Shown here: one piece after another, positions 11,172-21,465 of the stretch
Numbering within the stretch: position 1 is the first letter of the stretch
How the letters are laid out: every line of letters begins with the position of its first letter
Assembly (NCBI GenBank): GCA_029204225.1
Contig: CM055109.1
Location: 21,260,349-21,324,348, forward strand
Reading direction: 5' to 3'
Length of the DNA: 64,000 nt
DNA from: Diphasiastrum complanatum
Lineage: Eukaryota > Streptophyta > Lycopodiopsida > Lycopodiales > Lycopodiaceae
The notes under the pieces: generated by a model
What the model was told of the DNA's origin: nothing
Databases searched by the model: none
What the model saw: only the letters and a program-made list of their open reading frames with translations
Translations under genes and position numbers: made by a program

Positions 11172-13303
11172 CTTCTTTGTGAATGAATGCTCAGTATTTT
11201 ATAAATAAACTTATTCTCTGCAAAGATGCCTTTGATGGATGTTGCATCATCCTTCCTTCTCTTATCCAAGGATTGGTGTACGTAGCAAGTGGATCCAAAA
11301 ACTTTGAGATCTTTGAGATTGGGCTTCTCTCCAAATAGGGCTTCAAATGGTGTGATTTCTCCAATGGCTTGGTTTGGCAATCTATTGCACAAATAGTTAG
11401 CACAAGTTATTGATTCACCCCAAAATGGTTTGGATAGAGAAGCATCTAGCCTTAAGGCCTTAGCACACTCACAAAGAGATCTATTTCTTCTCTCACTCAC
11501 TCCATTTTGTTGAGGGGTGTATGGACATGACAACTCCCTCTTTATGCCATTAGAAATACAAAAGTCAATCAACTTATTGGAGACATATTCACCTCCATTA
11601 TCACTCCTTAATACCTTAATCTTGGTACTAAGTTGATTTTCTACCAAAGTCTTGAACTTTACAAAATAATCAAACACCATTGATTTGCTAGACAAGAGGT
11701 ACATCCAACAAAATCTAGAATAGTCATCAATGAAGATTACATAGTACTTGGCACCACCATTAGACTCATGTGAAAAACTATGAACATCCGAATGGATGAG
11801 TTCAAGAGGAGAGTTTGATCTTGATGTAGATCTTGAGAAGGGTAGCTTGTGAGCCTTTGAGAGGCTGCATGCTTCACATCTCTTTCCACACTTTGACAAA
11901 TGCCTGGGGAGTCCAACTACAAGCTCCTTTGTAGTCATAGATTCCATGGCTTTGTAGTTGGGGTGGCCCAACCTTTTGTGCCACAGTTCCACCTTTGATA
12001 GCTCCACCTTTGCCAAGTTAACACTCTCCACTGCAATATTAGCATCAAGCTTAAACAATCTACCTTGCTTAAAGCCTTTGGCTATACATTCATCATTTCT
12101 AAGGATGGAACAAACTCCATGCTTAAATTGTACATCTAGGCCATTATCCATTAACTGGCCAACACTAAGCAAATTCTTGGTTAATTTAGAAACATAAAGA
12201 ACATTATCTAGATTCATCCTTTTGGATGATCCCACATACAAGGGAATTGTTCCTATTCCACTTATCTTACATTCTTGACTACTTGCAGTATAGATTGATC
12301 TATGTAAGTCATTGTAAGAAAGTAAGGTGGAGAATATTTCCTTTTGATATGTCATGTGGGAACTTGCCCCACTATCAATCCACCAAGAATCATTGGTGTT
12401 GCTCTTGGATGATGGTGGTTTGTTGGAAACCATCAAGGATGACTCTTCATCCTCCTCTTCCTCCTGATGTGCAATGTTGCTTTGTTTGCTCTCTTGTGGC
12501 TTCTTCTTCTTGAGACATTCTGATGCAAAATGTCCTTTCTTTCCACAAAAAAAACATTTGTACTTGGACTTGTCTTTGATCTTGCCCTTTGAGCTTGAAG
12601 CCTCATCCTCCTCCTTGGTCTCCTTGAAGTGCTTCTTCTTGCCATTGGTCTTCTTCTTGCTTTTAAATGAGAAATTAGCTTTCTCATCACCATCCTGCAG
12701 AGAAATAGCATTCATTCTTGCATTGGTATGCAACATCCTACACTCTTCAGCTACTAATACACTGTGTAGCTTTTCTATAGTAGGCAAAGTGTCTTGGATT
12801 GCAAAGCTTTGGACCAAATTTCTAAAGCCACTCCCTAGACCATTTAGGACAATTTGAACAAGCTCACTATCTTGAATATTCTCTCCAATGGAAGCTAACT
12901 CCCTATTAAGAGACTTGATTCTTAGCACATAATCTTGTGCATTCTCATCACTCCTCTTCATGCTTTGTAGAATCTGGTTCCTAAGCTTGAGAACCCTCAA
13001 AGTGTTACTAGACTCATAGATAGATTTTAAAGATTCCCAAGCCTCTTTAGCACTCTTACATGATGATACTTCCCTTAAAAGATCATTGCTTACATTCATC
13101 TTAATACAGTGAAGTGCAAGCCTAGACCTCTTCTTGTATCTCACTAATTCTTGTGTACCTAGAGGTTCATCTTCATCATCTATTAGAAACTCATAAAGAT
13201 CCTGGAGCACTATTAGTGACTCCATCCTCACTTTCCAAATAGCATAATTGGTAGAATTTAACCTCTCACTAGCTTCTAGAAGGTAGGCTCCCACTGATCC
13301 CAT
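11165..13303 (-). CDS. Copia gag-protease-integrase polyprotein (RT missing)
   Basis: An intact 712-codon frame. Domains by residue: Gag 1-200; zinc knuckle CX2CX4HX4C at C250, C253, H258, C263; Asp protease DSGASSH with catalytic D310; integrase HHCC at H442, H447, C476, C479; integrase triad D506, D568, E604 with the canonical 35-residue D-E spacing. Every catalytic residue checked is present. The last ~20 residues depart from the copia pattern (after KGIFAENKF), and the reverse transcriptase and RNase H that should follow are absent. The frame ends against the LTR of the neighbouring plus-strand element. The start ATG matches the gag start of the relative at 8359. It could be translated but cannot replicate itself. 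Confidence 0.92.
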   Translation of the reverse strand: MGSVGAYLLEASERLNSTNYAIWKVRMESLIVLQDLYEFLIDDEDEPLGTQELVRYKKRSRLALHCIKMNVSNDLLREVSSCKSAKEAWESLKSIYESSNTLRVLKLRNQILQSMKRSDENAQDYVLRIKSLNRELASIGENIQDSELVQIVLNGLGSGFRNLVQSFAIQDTLPTIEKLHSVLVAEECRMLHTNARMNAISLQDGDEKANFSFKSKKKTNGKKKHFKETKEEDEASSSKGKIKDKSKYKCFFCGKKGHFASECLKKKKPQESKQSNIAHQEEEEDEESSLMVSNKPPSSKSNTNDSWWIDSGASSHMTYQKEIFSTLLSYNDLHRSIYTASSQECKISGIGTIPLYVGSSKRMNLDNVLYVSKLTKNLLSVGQLMDNGLDVQFKHGVCSILRNDECIAKGFKQGRLFKLDANIAVESVNLAKVELSKVELWHKRLGHPNYKAMESMTTKELVVGLPRHLSKCGKRCEACSLSKAHKLPFSRSTSRSNSPLELIHSDVHSFSHESNGGAKYYVIFIDDYSRFCWMYLLSSKSMVFDYFVKFKTLVENQLSTKIKVLRSDNGGEYVSNKLIDFCISNGIKRELSCPYTPQQNGVSERRNRSLCECAKALRLDASLSKPFWGESITCANYLCNRLPNQAIGEITPFEALFGEKPNLKDLKVFGSTCYVHQSLDKRRKDDATSIKGIFAENKFIYKILSIHSQRSC

Positions 13304-13932
13304 CTTACTAGCAAGATTCTACACACAAGATATAGATTTTTTTGGACCTGAAACTCACAAAGGTTTCAAACTTGCAGTGTTTTACTCAAATGTTGACTTC
13401 TAATCCAACAGATGGATTTGTAATCACAGTTCTATCACTCCCTCACAAGCTGGAATGAAGATAAGATGAGATGAAAACTACACTCAAGCAAATCTTGCCA
13501 ATCTTGGCTATTCTTGGACAAAAACTGACTCTATCTCTCTCATTCACTTTGTACTTTCAAGACCTGGTTTCCACTTTAAGAAGGTCTGAAATCAGCCTAA
13601 ATTAAATAGTTTTTCATGAAACAAATTCAAAACTAATCAATGGCAAGTGATCTTGGTAGTTTATCCTAGGATTTGCACCAAAAATTACATCAAACTGACA
13701 CCATATGAATTTTCTATGATCCAATGAATATGGGTTATTAAATGCTGGTTCAGAGATGCCCACACGTGTGAACAGTACGGATTTTGATCCTGAAAAAGTT
13801 TGGGATCAAATCCCCTCACCAAAACTTGGATACCAGCTCGCCCTTCCAATACTAGCTTTTTGCACCAAAACCTGCTAAAACTGGATTAGATTCAAACACA
13901 GATCAATGGCCTTGTACTTGGATCTGATACCA
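13304..13932 (-). other. Copia 5' leader with primer-binding site
   Basis: This is the untranslated leader between LTR and gag. On the minus strand 13932-13920 reads TGGTATCAGATCC, a tRNA-iMet primer-binding site with one late mismatch, directly against the LTR end at 13933. The palindrome CACACGTGTG at 13761 lies within the leader. No ORF of note. Confidence 0.75.
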
Positions 13933-14580
13933 TGTGAAAAGAACAGTACTAAGGACCATAAATGGATCTTTGAATGATCCATAAGGTGATTGTATGCTTG
14001 TTAAACAATCTATCAGAAACTAGTCATCAGAAAACAAGATCTAGTTTAGCAGCTTGATAGGAAACAAGTAGAGACAATCAAAGCATTGATCAAATAGTCT
14101 AATCCAACTCCACACGTGTGGAAATAAGGCTGTAGTACGGCCTGTAGACAGTGTTTACAAAGTGCCAAAGCTGGGTTTCATTGGAAAAATAGAGTAATTA
14201 CCATACAATGAGAGGAAACTCGAGTTTCTCCTTGAGGCTCCAAAAAGTTTCTATCTTCTCACTATGGAGAATGGAAATATATAGTAAAACACACTTCCTT
14301 TGCAAAGTTAGGTGAAAATCCAGCATGTAATAAGGAAGTAGACTCCACTTTCTTGCCCTAATGTGAAAACCCTAGTCTAGATGCAAGAGTCATGCTTGGT
14401 AGGTGCATGGTAGGTACAAATCTCATCATAAATCATGGTCTAGATCCTACAAAGTAGGAATCACTACCAAATAGACACAACCACTCCTCTTGACTCGTGG
14501 TAACCTACTTTAGGTGTGTATGTACAAGTGGCACTTTGGCCATTCAAGTAACCAACAAACAATATTGACAAAATGTACAA
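13933..14580 (-). mobile_element. Copia 5' LTR
   Basis: It ends (minus strand) TTTTCACA just before the primer site and resembles the LTR end at 23244 (shared GATCCATTTA.GGTCCT block). A CACACGTGTG palindrome lies at 14111. The far end is not resolved; nothing coding is visible from here to 14769. Confidence 0.55.
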
Positions 14581-14769
14581 TATTCTACATGGCTAGATTT
14601 GCCAATGTAGGCAATTTTTCACAGATACAGAGAGCGGGTCTCTTCTCAGCATAGGTACATAGAGTGCTCCTTGAAGCTCTACATGTCCCGACAGTGTATG
14701 CAGTTATAGAGTTTCTTGGTGTTTGCCTGTATAATCCATTGTAATCCCCATAGTGCACGCATTGAGGAC

Positions 14770-15050
14770 ATTCTACCATCTCCTAGCAGTATCCACATTC
14801 TCCAACTTAATCTCCTTTGCTTCCACCTTTTCTGTCACAAAATGATAACCAACTTCCATGTGCTTGCTCTTATACTAGCATGGAAGATGGGATTTTTTAC
14901 AAAGCTTTGAGCTGATTTTTTGTCACACTTGATGAGAGGGATGTCTTTAGATCTGATCACTTTGAGCTCCACCAATAGCCTCTTGATCCACAAGATCTCC
15001 TTTGTAGTGGAGGCTAAAAGCATGGTTTCGTGGTACCAAAAAAAATCCAT
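14770..15050 (-). pseudogene. Copia RNase H C-terminal scrap
   Basis: The minus strand encodes LLASTTKEILWIKRLLVELKV, then KNPIFHAS, and in another frame the H-FV-EKVEAKEIKLENV tail, matching the RNase H ends at 7020-7260 and 10430-10680. At least two frameshifts are present. Only the last ~90 residues of pol survive, without an adjacent LTR of the same element. Confidence 0.8.
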
Positions 15051-15059
15051 TTTTCATTA

Positions 15060-15146
15060 TATCTTTTGGTAGTACATTTCACTTTTTGGGGATTTTATTA
15101 CTCATAATTCTTTTGAGTCCACACTAAAAATGACATAATTCTTTAG
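15060..15146. repeat. Fragment of a MITE-related repeat
   Basis: It shares the words TTTTGAGTCCACA and TGACATAA.T.TTTAGTGG with the repeat at 21260-21460, and resembles (inverted) the interior of the MITEs at 718 and 52336. The large LTR element at 15147-21178 apparently inserted into such a repeat, leaving pieces on both sides. Confidence 0.55.
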
Positions 15147-15368
15147 TGGAAGGCAATGGAGATAGAAGAACGTGAACGGAGAAGAGAGCAAAATATTGCG
15201 GAACAGCTCTCTTGTTACAATCAGCTGCTAGATGCAAAAACAGTCTAATAGACAGCTTATGCTAAATATAATCACAGCTTTAAGTGTTCTAATTGCCCAA
15301 CAGGATCTCAAAAAATTAATTCATACTCACAAAAATGAGAGTACAATCCACCGAAGAGATTAGAAATG

Positions 15369-15418
<50 letters not shown>

Positions 15419-16701
15419 TATTACTAGAAATCAGATATGAAGTTTAGTTTTGAAAGAGCAGTATGATATCACGAGTTCCTCAGGCGTCAAAGACAGCCAT
15501 CGTCTGATGAGAAACTGAGGAGTCGTAGACGTTTGTGCTCTGATTGGAGTAAGTAAACAAGCGCGATCAAACAGTGATAGAGTGCATTCAAATCACAATA
15601 TTCATTCAACTACATTATACACAAATAAAAGACGAATTGCTGTTATATTACACTGAAGCACAACAATGGCAGTTACAAAACAGAATGACATTGTAACTAC
15701 GAGGCTCAAATAAATATGTCTTATGGATGGAGCATCTCACATATAATCTGTGCTTGGATGATCTATTTATAGATTTCATCCATGTATTAATTACATTGAA
15801 TATTTGTCACCTAATTGTGTAAGCCATTGTACTTGGAAGTATATGGCTTTTGTGACAATTGTACATAGTGTATACGGTCAACAAATCATGAACATTGACG
15901 TTGACGAGGACGTTACAAATTCTCTCACTTCACATTTTACGTCAAGTGGTTTTCTCTCACTTTGCAAATTTTGGGAAGTGGCTGGGAACATTCGTCTTTC
16001 AAAATAGACGACCTTCGACATTTTTCTCTCTCTTTGGGATTTTGCAAAAAAGTCGAAGGTGCCCGTAAACAATTTAGGGTGCCCTTAAAAAGTTGAAGGT
16101 GCCCTCAAAAAGCGAAGATGTCCTTAACACTTTAATTCTCTCACACTTTTTGGGAAAATCCAAAAAAGCCGAAGGTGCCCTTAGAACAAGTTTAAGCTGT
16201 CCTTGAAAAAAAAGATGAAGGTGCCTTTAACAGTTCAACCCTTAAAAATAGAGGACCTTCGGGAATTTTCTCTCTTCGTATTTTTTGAGAAAATGTGAAA
16301 AAGTCGAAGGTATTGAAAAATAGTTAAACTGTTGAACTGTGAACAAGTTGACTTCTTCAAAATAATTGAACGGAATAGGTCGAAGGTAAGTGTCATAGTT
16401 TTCGGGAAAGTGTGAAAAATGCAAACTGTGCAACACTTACTGTATTTTGCCAGACTATTGAAAAAGTTATGTAAATCTGTAGACTTGTTTTAAATGCAAG
16501 TTTGCGGAAGTCCTTGAAGATGGCCAAGTCTTCAATGACTTCAAGTTATTAAACTTAACATTTGAACTTGAGATTATAATAGGAATATTGGTTAACCCTT
16601 TGCTGGAGATTAGTCGAAAGCCCGTTTGTAGACGTTCTTCAAATAGTTAGGCTGTCTGAGTTATGATTCCAAGAAGACAACTGTGGGCTTAATTTCCAGT
16701 A
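15147..16701 (-). mobile_element. Copia 3' LTR, about 1.5 kb
   Basis: A long direct repeat of 19680-21178. On the minus strand the start follows a purine tract (AAGGGGGAC) at 16702-16712. It contains a degenerate array of GAAGGTGCCCTTAAA-like words between about 16020 and 16330, and a (TG)23 tract absent at that length from the sister LTR. Ends are good to a few bases. Confidence 0.82.
15372..15417. repeat. (TG)23 microsatellite
   Basis: A pure 46-bp TG run in the 3' LTR. The equivalent site in the sister LTR (19908-19919) has only six repeats, so the tract changed length after the element inserted. Confidence 0.97.
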
Positions 16702-16704
16702 GTC

Positions 16705-17050
16705 CCCCTTAAAGTCACGGTTGGTGCCTTGATATCTTCGTCAAGTTCAGCATGTTGAAGTACTTCTGATGCTTGATCTTGGGAAGCACTTTGGTGAAGA
16801 TGTCTATGACCATTTCTGTTGTAGAGCAGTATTGAAAGATCACTTGCCCTGAGAAAACTTTCTTCCAAATGAAATGATACTGGATTTCTATGTGCTTGGA
16901 TTTGCCATGAAATCTGGGATTCAGTGACAGTGAAATACAACTCAAGTTGTCACACAGAATGGTGGTAGCATTGAACTGAGTGTGATGTAAGGCGTGAAGT
17001 AACAACCTGATCCATATAGCTTCTTTTTTAAGCTTGACATGCTGTAATGT
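16705..17050 (-). pseudogene. Copia RNase H end
   Basis: The minus strand encodes LLLHALHHTQFNATTILCDN, FHGKSKHIEIQYHFIWKKV and the tail TEMVIDIFTKVLPKIKHQ, i.e. the last third of copia RNase H. An in-frame continuation upstream (KLKKEAIWIR) reaches about 17050. It is the 3' end of pol of the element with LTRs 15147 and 19680. The RNase H catalytic start is missing because of an insertion at 17060-17540. Confidence 0.82.
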
Positions 17051-17059
17051 ACTGTGAGA

Positions 17060-17540
17060 GATTTCAACTAGTTTAGTCTAGTTTAGTCATATTTTGGTAA
17101 ATTGTCAATAAGAGACCAAAACTCATTTTAGACTTAGAGATAAACTTTTTGAAGTTATATTAGTTTAAAATACATTCAATAAACACTTTTTGAAAGTGTG
17201 GGAAAGTTGGTAGTCGAGTTTGAGAGAGATTCAAATTTGAACTTTGGGGGTAATTTTACGGACAACAAACATATTTTATGTTTTGGTTCATGTTTGATCA
17301 ATATCTCTTAGAGTTTGCATCTCATTTTGTATGTAGATGCTGTTTTTTCTACATTGGCAGGATTGTTGGTTTGCTCCTTATTGTAACCAAAGATCAGGGA
17401 CATGGATTGGATCTTGAATTATTTGAAATCCTTCACATGTACTCTGCCTCGGTCGAAGAAAGTGTGACTGATTTTTGCTTCTCTGAGTTCCACGAAATCG
17501 GTCCCCCTACTAGATAGAAACAGAACCCGGAGGTAGATTT
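17060..17540 (+). mobile_element. Foreign insertion with an LTR fragment
   Basis: 17067-17250 matches, in inverse orientation, the LTR of the element at 25754 (shared TTTCAACTAGTTT, AATAAACACTTTTTGAAAG, GTGTGGGAAAG words). The rest, including an 80-codon frame at 17278-17517, was not recognised. The segment splits RNase H of the host copia element. Confidence 0.6.
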
Positions 17541-18410
17541 TCAAGAAGAGACTGTTCCTCCCCAATCTGAGTCGGAGTAGCCTCGCAGGACAAGTGGGTC
17601 AATGGCATCATAGCATAAAATGTGATCTAAACCTCCCTGAATATATCTCATCACTCTCTTTAATGCTTTCCAATGAGAGATCCTAGGATTAGACATGAAT
17701 TGACTTAACGTGCTAACAGTGTATGCTAAATCTGGTCTAATACGCAACATTGCATACATCAAAGATCTTATTAGTGAATGATAAGAGTACTTTGCTATGT
17801 CGAGTACTTCACTATCAGAATTAGCGCTAGTAGGTTTAGTCATTACTATACTTGGATCCATTGGAGTATCAATCGGTTTGCAATCAAACATATGAAACTT
17901 TTCTAAAATGCCTTTTAGATATGCTTGCTGGCTAATATAGAGCTTCTTATGAAGTCCATTTCTAGTAATGTGAATGCCTAGCAAAGAATGAACAGCTCCT
18001 AAATTAGTCATGTCAAATTCCTTTGACAGATCACTCTTAGTAGTGTGTAGGAAAGAAGTGTCGTTAGACAAGATAAACGCATCATCTACGTAAAGAGCTA
18101 TGTGAATTGAATTGGTGCCTATATGATTTGAACAAACATTACAGTCAACTGAATTGTTTGCAAATCCCAATTGAATGAGATAAGAGCATATTCTATCGAA
18201 CCATGCTCTTGCGGCCTATTTCAGACCATAGATTGTTTTATGCAGCTTGCACACTTTGTGCTCTTGGCCTTTTTGCAATCCTGTTTTGTTGAGGTGAAGT
18301 GAATTGTCTTCTAATACCATGTTCAGCCATGTAGTCGGACATCTTGTTAGAGATGTATTCGATGCCACCATCAGTTTGGAGTAAAGGATAAAAAACCGAC
18401 TCCATGCAAA
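17541..18410 (-). pseudogene. Copia RT joined to an integrase scrap
   Basis: 17541-18170 is a 209-codon RT frame with the catalytic box ALYVDDAF, FDMTNLGAVHSLLGIHI, RPDLAYTVSTLSQFMS and the start of RNase H (YSDSDWGG). Upstream, 18216-18290 encodes KVCKLHKTIYGLK (RT) preceded directly by integrase-like sequence (GGIEYISNKMSDYMAEHGI, then PQQNG in another frame) at about 18290-18395. The normal integrase tail and RT start are deleted. Confidence 0.82.
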
Positions 18411-18760
18411 TGGACATTCAAGACAAAGTACGATGCAGAAGGAATGAGAAAGTAACAACGTAGCCCTCATCAGTTATCTTAGAGACTGATAACAGGTTCT
18501 TTGATAATTGAGAAATGTGAAGGATGTTGGAAACACAAATAGATAGATTGTTGTTGAATGTGATCCTCATTGTTCCTTTGCCTTCCACGTGTATGGTGCC
18601 TGAAACTCCGAGGTAGATGAATTGATCTTTGTTGTAAGCTACAGACTCGTTAAACCATTCCCTGTGAGAGGTCATGTGTTTGGTAGCGCCACTGTCCAGG
18701 TACCAACTATCATAGTCTTCGTTGCTGCTGCTATAAGCCATTAACAAATGTGTATCTTGC
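18411..18760 (-). pseudogene. Copia aspartic protease region
   Basis: The minus-strand frame 18418-18747 contains WYLDSGATKHMTSHREWF with the catalytic DSGAT box, then ILHISQLSKNLLSVSKI, the standard end of the copia protease/linker region. It is truncated after TDEGYVVTFS and joined to the integrase scrap. The catalytic residue is kept, but without the flanking domains the gene is dead. Confidence 0.87.
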
Positions 18761-18798
18761 TCCTTGAATTTCGTCTCATTGGAGGAGTTTGGTTGTTG

Positions 18799-19540
18799 CT
18801 AGTGTTGTTGCTTCTTTGCCTCGTTGTAGATCGGGATACGACACTCTTTGATGTCGTGATTGGCTCTCTTGCAATATCTACAGAAGAGCTTCTTGCACGA
18901 TCCACCATGCTCACCTTGAAGTGAGGCTTTTGCTATTGTTGCCGCACTTGATTCTTGCCCTTGGAATAGTCTTTCTTCTTTGTGTATAGGGCCATGGATT
19001 TGTCTTTGATGGACAGGCCGTTGGTCTTTCTCCACATTTCTTCTTGAAGAAGATGACCAATCATCTTTTGAAGAGTGAGGTGGGGTTGTGTGGAGATCAT
19101 CACCACAAAGTGTTCATACGACTTTGGAAGAGAATAAAGCAAGGTCGTAATGGCATCATCATCTTGAATAGAACATCCTATAGCTGATAATTGATCCAAT
19201 AAAGACTTGAAGTTGTTGATGTGAGAAGTGATGGCAATAGAATTAGACATGCTAAGAGTAAAGAACTTTCTTCTAAGATGTAATCTAGTGGTTACTGGCA
19301 TGATTCTCATAGAGATTTGATAACAAATTTAATGCATCCTTAGAGGTTTTGCATGTGGTAACATGAGATATTTGGGAGTCGGCCAGATTGAGTGTGACAC
19401 ATGCTAAGGCCTTCTGATCTTTGATCTTCCATGCCTTTACTTGATCACTATCTTCTGGTTTCAGGTCTACACCTTCTACTACATCCCAAAGATCTATATC
19501 TACCAACATCATCCGGAGTTTTAACTTTCAGATGTAGAAG
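18799..19540 (-). pseudogene. Copia gag with zinc knuckle
   Basis: Three overlapping minus-strand frames: 19285-19512 (DIDLWDVVEGVD..., Gag start), 18933-19310 (Gag core: LHLRRKFFTLSM, INNFKSLLDQLSAIG, LLYSLPKSYEHFV) and 18799-19035 with the knuckle CRYCKRANHDIKEC (CX2CX4HX4C). Two frameshifts divide them. Order and spacing are normal for a copia gag just inside the 5' LTR. Confidence 0.85.
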
Positions 19541-19664
19541 TTAGAACCATTGAACTTGTCAATGACTCTAGCTTCATTGGATGGTGACTAAGAGTTACCT
19601 ATATGAGACACGATAACAGTAATACAAATGGAACAAACCTAATCTCTCGGTTTATATGAGCTAT

Positions 19665-19676
19665 GCTTTGATACCA
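19665..19676 (-). other. Primer-binding site (tRNA-iMet type)
   Basis: The minus strand reads TGGTATCAAAGC, one base different from the canonical site, three bases inside the LTR that ends at 19680. It sets the minus orientation of the element. Confidence 0.82.
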
Positions 19677-19679
19677 ATC

Positions 19680-21178
19680 TGATGGGGGCAATGGAGATAG
19701 AAAAACGCGAACGAAGAAGAGAGCAAGAATATTGCAGAATAGCTCTCCCGTTACAAACAGCTACTAGATGCAAAAACAGTCTAATAGACAGCTTATGCTA
19801 AAAACAATCATAGCTTTAAGTGTTCTAATTGCCCAACAGGATCTTAAAAAATTAATTCATACCCACAAAAATGAGAGTACAGTCCACCGAAGAGATTAGA
19901 AATGGTTTGTGTGTGTGTGGTATTACTGGAAATTATATATGAAGTTTAGTTTTGAAAGAGCAGTATGATATCACGAGTTCCTCAAGCGTCAAAGACAGCC
20001 GTTGTGTAATCAAAAACTGAGGAGTCGTAGACGTCCGTGCTTTGATCAGAGTGAGTAAACAAGCGCAATCAAACAGCGATAGAGTGCATTCATATCACAA
20101 TAATCATTCATCTACGTTATACACAGATAGAAGATGTATTGCTACTATATTACACTGAAGCAACAATGGCAGTTACAAAACAAAATGACGGCGTAACTGG
20201 GAGGCTCAAATAAATACATCTTATGGACAGAGCGTCTCACATATAATCGGTGCTTGGATGACCTATTTATAAATTTCATCCGTGTATTAATTATATTGAA
20301 TGTTTGTCACCTAATTGGGTAAGTCATTGTACTTAAAAGTATATGGCTTTTGTGACAACTGTACATAGTGTATACGGTCAACAAATCAGGAACGTTGATG
20401 CTGATGAGGATGTCACGAATTCTCTCACTTCTCATTTTACGTGAAGTGGTTTTCTCTCACTTCGCAAATTTCAGAAAGTGGCTGGGAACATTCATCGTTC
20501 AAAATAGACGACTTCGGCATTTTTCTCTCTCTTTAGGATTTTGAGAAAAAGCCGAAGGTGCCCTTAAAAAGTTGAAGGTGCCCTCAAAAAAGCGAAGATG
20601 TCCTTAACACTTTAACTCTCTCGCACTTTTTGGGAAAATGCAAAAAAGCCGAAGGTGCCCTTAAAACAAGTTCAAGCTGTCCTTAAAAACAAGGCGCAGG
20701 TGCCTTTAACAGTTCAACCCTTAAAAACAGAGGACCTTCGAAATTTTTCTCTGTCTTTGCATTTTTTGGAAAAATGCAAAAAAGCCGAAGGTGTTGAAAA
20801 ATAATTAAACTATTGAAATGTGAACAATTTGACTTCTTCAAAATAATTGAACAGAAAAACTCGAAGGTAAGTGTCGTAGTTTTTGAGAAAGTGCGAAAAA
20901 TGCGAACTATGCGACACTTAGTGTATTTCTGCAGACTATTGAAAAAGTAATGTAAATCTTCAAACTTTTTCTAAATGCAAGTTTGCGGAAGTCCTTGAAG
21001 ATGGCCAAGTCTTCAATGACTTCAAGTTATTAAACTTAACATTTGAACTTGAGATTATAATAGGATTGGTTACCCTTTGCTGGAGATCAGTCGGAAGCCC
21101 GTTTGTAGACGTTCTTCGAATAGTTAGGCTGTCTAAGTTATGATTTCAAGGAGACAACTGTGGGCTTAATTTCCAACA
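19680..21178 (-). mobile_element. Copia 5' LTR, about 1.5 kb
   Basis: A direct repeat of 15147-16701, starting on the minus strand as TGTTGGAAATTAAGCCC at 21178. It contains the same GAAGGTGCCC word array (about 20540-20800) and six TG repeats at 19908. Point differences from the sister LTR are scattered throughout, so the insertion is not recent. Confidence 0.84.
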
Positions 21179-21465
21179 GTTTGGTGCGTTACAAAGCCCT
21201 CGACGCGTTTTCCAATGATTTGTCACATGACATACTTCCGAGCTATGGTTAAAACATTATGGCAAGTCAAAGATATGGGGATTTTATTGATCATAATTTT
21301 TTTGAGTCCACATTAAAATGACATAACTTTTTAGTGGTAAGCCCAATTTCAGCGGAGTTTGGTGCGTTAGAAAGCACTCGACTAGTGCTTTCCAATGATA
21401 GTTACATGACTTACTTTCAAGGTATCGTTAAAAAGTTATGGCAAATCAAAAGTATTAGTTGAAAA
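21179..21465. repeat. MITE-related repeat, partly duplicated
   Basis: Two related units (TTTGGTGCGTTA.AAAGC.CTCGAC at 21181 and 21359) with a shared GTTA..ACATTATGGCAA.TCAAA tail. It looks like the inverted interior of the 369-bp MITE family (AAAAAGTTATGGCA, GGAAAGC words). It is the right flank of the copia insertion at 15147-21178. Confidence 0.55.

Noticed and set aside
17278-17517. 80-codon ORF as a gene
   Set aside because: Short, inside an insertion with LTR debris, and no recognisable domain.
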